NCBI GenBank assembly: GCA_958425285.1
Contig: CATZVV010000100.1
Span: forward strand, 1 to 6,830
Length of the DNA: 6,830 nt
From: an uncultured Lachnoclostridium sp.
Lineage (GTDB): Bacteria > Bacillota > Clostridia > Lachnospirales > Lachnospiraceae
Direction: 5' to 3'
Shown here one piece after another: positions 5,993 to 6,830 of the stretch. The number at the start of each line of letters is the position of its first letter. The stretch's first letter is position 1. Position numbers and translations under genes: made by a program. The notes under the pieces were generated by a model. The model did no database searches. It was not told the DNA's origin and saw nothing but the letters and a program-made list of their open reading frames with translations.

Positions 5993-6178
5993 TCAGTCAC
6001 GTCCTTTTACCGGAACCTCCGGAGGCTCAAAGTCATAGACCTCCAGATAAGATTCCAATTCTTCCTCTGACTGTGGAGCCCTTGGAAGAGATCCCGTACA
6101 GTCTGTTTTTGAACAGGACTTTAAATTATCTAAGCCCTCTCCGAATTTGAATTCGCCATAATCTGTCTTGCCCTTCAT
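5993..6178 (-). CDS. Small acidic protein of unknown function
   Basis: The protein has 61 residues. The ATG (complement of 6176-6178) has AAGGTGG 7 bases upstream, which supports a real gene. I do not recognise the family with certainty. The N-terminal half is Gly/Lys/Asp-rich with two cysteines in SCSKTDCTG (C22, C27). The C-terminal half is acidic and Pro-rich (SEEELESYLEVYDFEPPEVP), with 14 Asp/Glu against 8 Lys/Arg overall. There is no signal peptide or membrane helix, so a cytoplasmic location is likely. It follows the FtsX-like permease gene on the same strand by 50 bases and precedes a terminator, so it may be the last gene of that operon or have its own promoter. A metal-binding or partner-binding small protein is possible, but nothing here proves it. 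Confidence 0.65.
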   Translation of the reverse strand: MKGKTDYGEFKFGEGLDNLKSCSKTDCTGSLPRAPQSEEELESYLEVYDFEPPEVPVKGRD

Positions 6179-6222
6179 TCTATTCCCACCTTCACATCAC
6201 TAGTATGTGTCTCTTACAAAAA

Positions 6223-6228
6223 ATTATA
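6223..6228 (-). promoter_or_regulatory. Possible -10 element before the 61-residue gene
   Basis: A perfect TATAAT lies on the minus strand 44 bases before the ATG, just after the permease stop codon. No good -35 stands at 16-18 bases; the nearest candidate, TTGATG, is 23 bases away. In such A/T-rich DNA this may be chance. Confidence 0.25.
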
Positions 6229-6830
6229 CTAAATATTTTCGTTTTTTAATGCATCAATCGTATTTTGCTTCCTAAATTTTCTCATTGAATAAAGCATTGT
6301 AGCAAACACAACTCCAAATACACTTCCAATTGCAATGACTATACTATACCACGGAATATAAAAATTCATATTGATTCCTTCAGAAATCGACTGAAAAATC
6401 AACCAGGTAATGACAAATGCTACCGGAACTCCATAACAAATCCCCTTTAGCCCATAAAGCAGGCACTCAAAATTCATCATTCGGTAAAATCCTTTCTGAG
6501 TCATTCCGATTGATTTGAGCATTGCAAATTCTCTCCGCCTCAAATGAATATTGGTAGATATTGTATTAAATACATTGGCAGCAGCAATCAATGAAATTAA
6601 AATAATAAATCCATATGAAAAAATATTGATAATTGTCAAAAGTGCCTGATTGGATTTCAGCATTTCATCCACGTTAAAAATAGAAGATGTACTCTGTCCC
6701 CGCTCCTTTAGTATATGGCACATTTCCTCATATGTGGCTTTGGGATTGGATGAGGAAAAGAAATAATTGTAAGAAGAGTACTCACTCCCTTCAGGTAAAA
6801 TCTGATTTTGTACACGCCAAGGAAGCATCA
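6229..6830 (-). CDS. FtsX-like ABC transporter permease, C-terminal part
   Basis: The frame stays open to the right edge, so the N-terminal part is outside the window; about 200 residues are visible. Numbering from the first visible Met, an extracellular segment (about 1-60) is followed by membrane helices at about 63-84, 122-146 and 157-180. Between the first two lies the conserved cytoplasmic motif NIHLRRREFAMLKSIGMTQKGFYRM. The protein ends in NTIDALKNENI, typical of this family. These are permease subunits of MacB/FtsX-type transporters, often used by Firmicutes for resistance to, or sensing of, antimicrobial peptides, together with an ATPase encoded nearby. The ATPase and any sensor kinase are not in this window, so substrate and role stay open. 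Confidence 0.88.
   Translation of the reverse strand, partial: MLPWRVQNQILPEGSEYSSYNYFFSSSNPKATYEEMCHILKERGQSTSSIFNVDEMLKSNQALLTIINIFSYGFIILISLIAAANVFNTISTNIHLRRREFAMLKSIGMTQKGFYRMMNFECLLYGLKGICYGVPVAFVITWLIFQSISEGINMNFYIPWYSIVIAIGSVFGVVFATMLYSMRKFRKQNTIDALKNENI

Noticed and set aside
6193..6209. Small dyad CACAT/ATGTG around ACTAGT before the 61-residue gene
   Set aside because: Only 5 bp of stem with a 7-base loop; too weak to call an operator or riboregulator.
5993..6830. RiPP or bacteriocin precursor next to its exporter
   Set aside because: The small protein has no leader/core pattern such as a GG site, no modification enzyme is in view, and FtsX-like permeases are not typical RiPP exporters on their own.
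1..6830. tRNA, rRNA, riboswitch, CRISPR or insertion-sequence signals
   Set aside because: The intergenic gaps are at most about 165 bases and hold only the promoters, dyad and hairpins described; nothing resembles these elements.

Overview
The window looks like a piece of chromosome from a low-GC, Gram-positive anaerobe of the Clostridia, most likely Lachnospiraceae. The clues are A/T-rich codon use, strong AGGAGG-type ribosome binding sites, two TTG starts, a secreted esterase with a lysine-rich Ig-like domain, and a C39-like peptidase with a GCGLCC active-site motif that I remember from that family. No RNA gene, CRISPR array, insertion sequence or phage gene is visible. The genes look like ordinary chromosomal genes.

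Left part (1-3117, + strand): a tight three-gene operon. It encodes an SPFH-domain protein with three C-terminal zinc ribbons (5' end cut by the window), a double zinc-ribbon protein with a single C-terminal membrane anchor, and a TPM-domain membrane protein. The same three protein types (YdjI, YdjG, YdjH) sit beside the PspA homologue YdjF in the Bacillus subtilis ydjFGHI envelope-stress operon. This is therefore probably a PspA-partner membrane-stress module, although no pspA is visible here.

Middle (3118-4884, + strand): a secreted multidomain esterase with its own likely promoter. The protein has a signal peptide, an extremely basic Ig-like domain, a Thr/Pro/Ala linker and an XynE-like SGNH/GDSL hydrolase. 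A near-perfect inverted repeat overlaps the predicted promoter. A long rod-like hairpin with A- and T-tracts on its two sides separates this gene from the convergent gene on the other strand.

Right part (4885-6830, - strand): a membrane-anchored C39-like cysteine peptidase starting at TTG, a long terminator hairpin, a 61-residue acidic protein of unknown function, and the C-terminal part of an FtsX-like ABC transporter permease that runs off the right edge. The region has no gap of more than about 165 bases without a gene.

The points most worth a second look are the PspA-type operon with its zinc-ribbon architecture, the lysine-only charge of the esterase's wall-facing domain, the operator-like dyad over the esterase promoter, the A8 tract at the start of the peptidase gene, and the unknown 61-residue protein.
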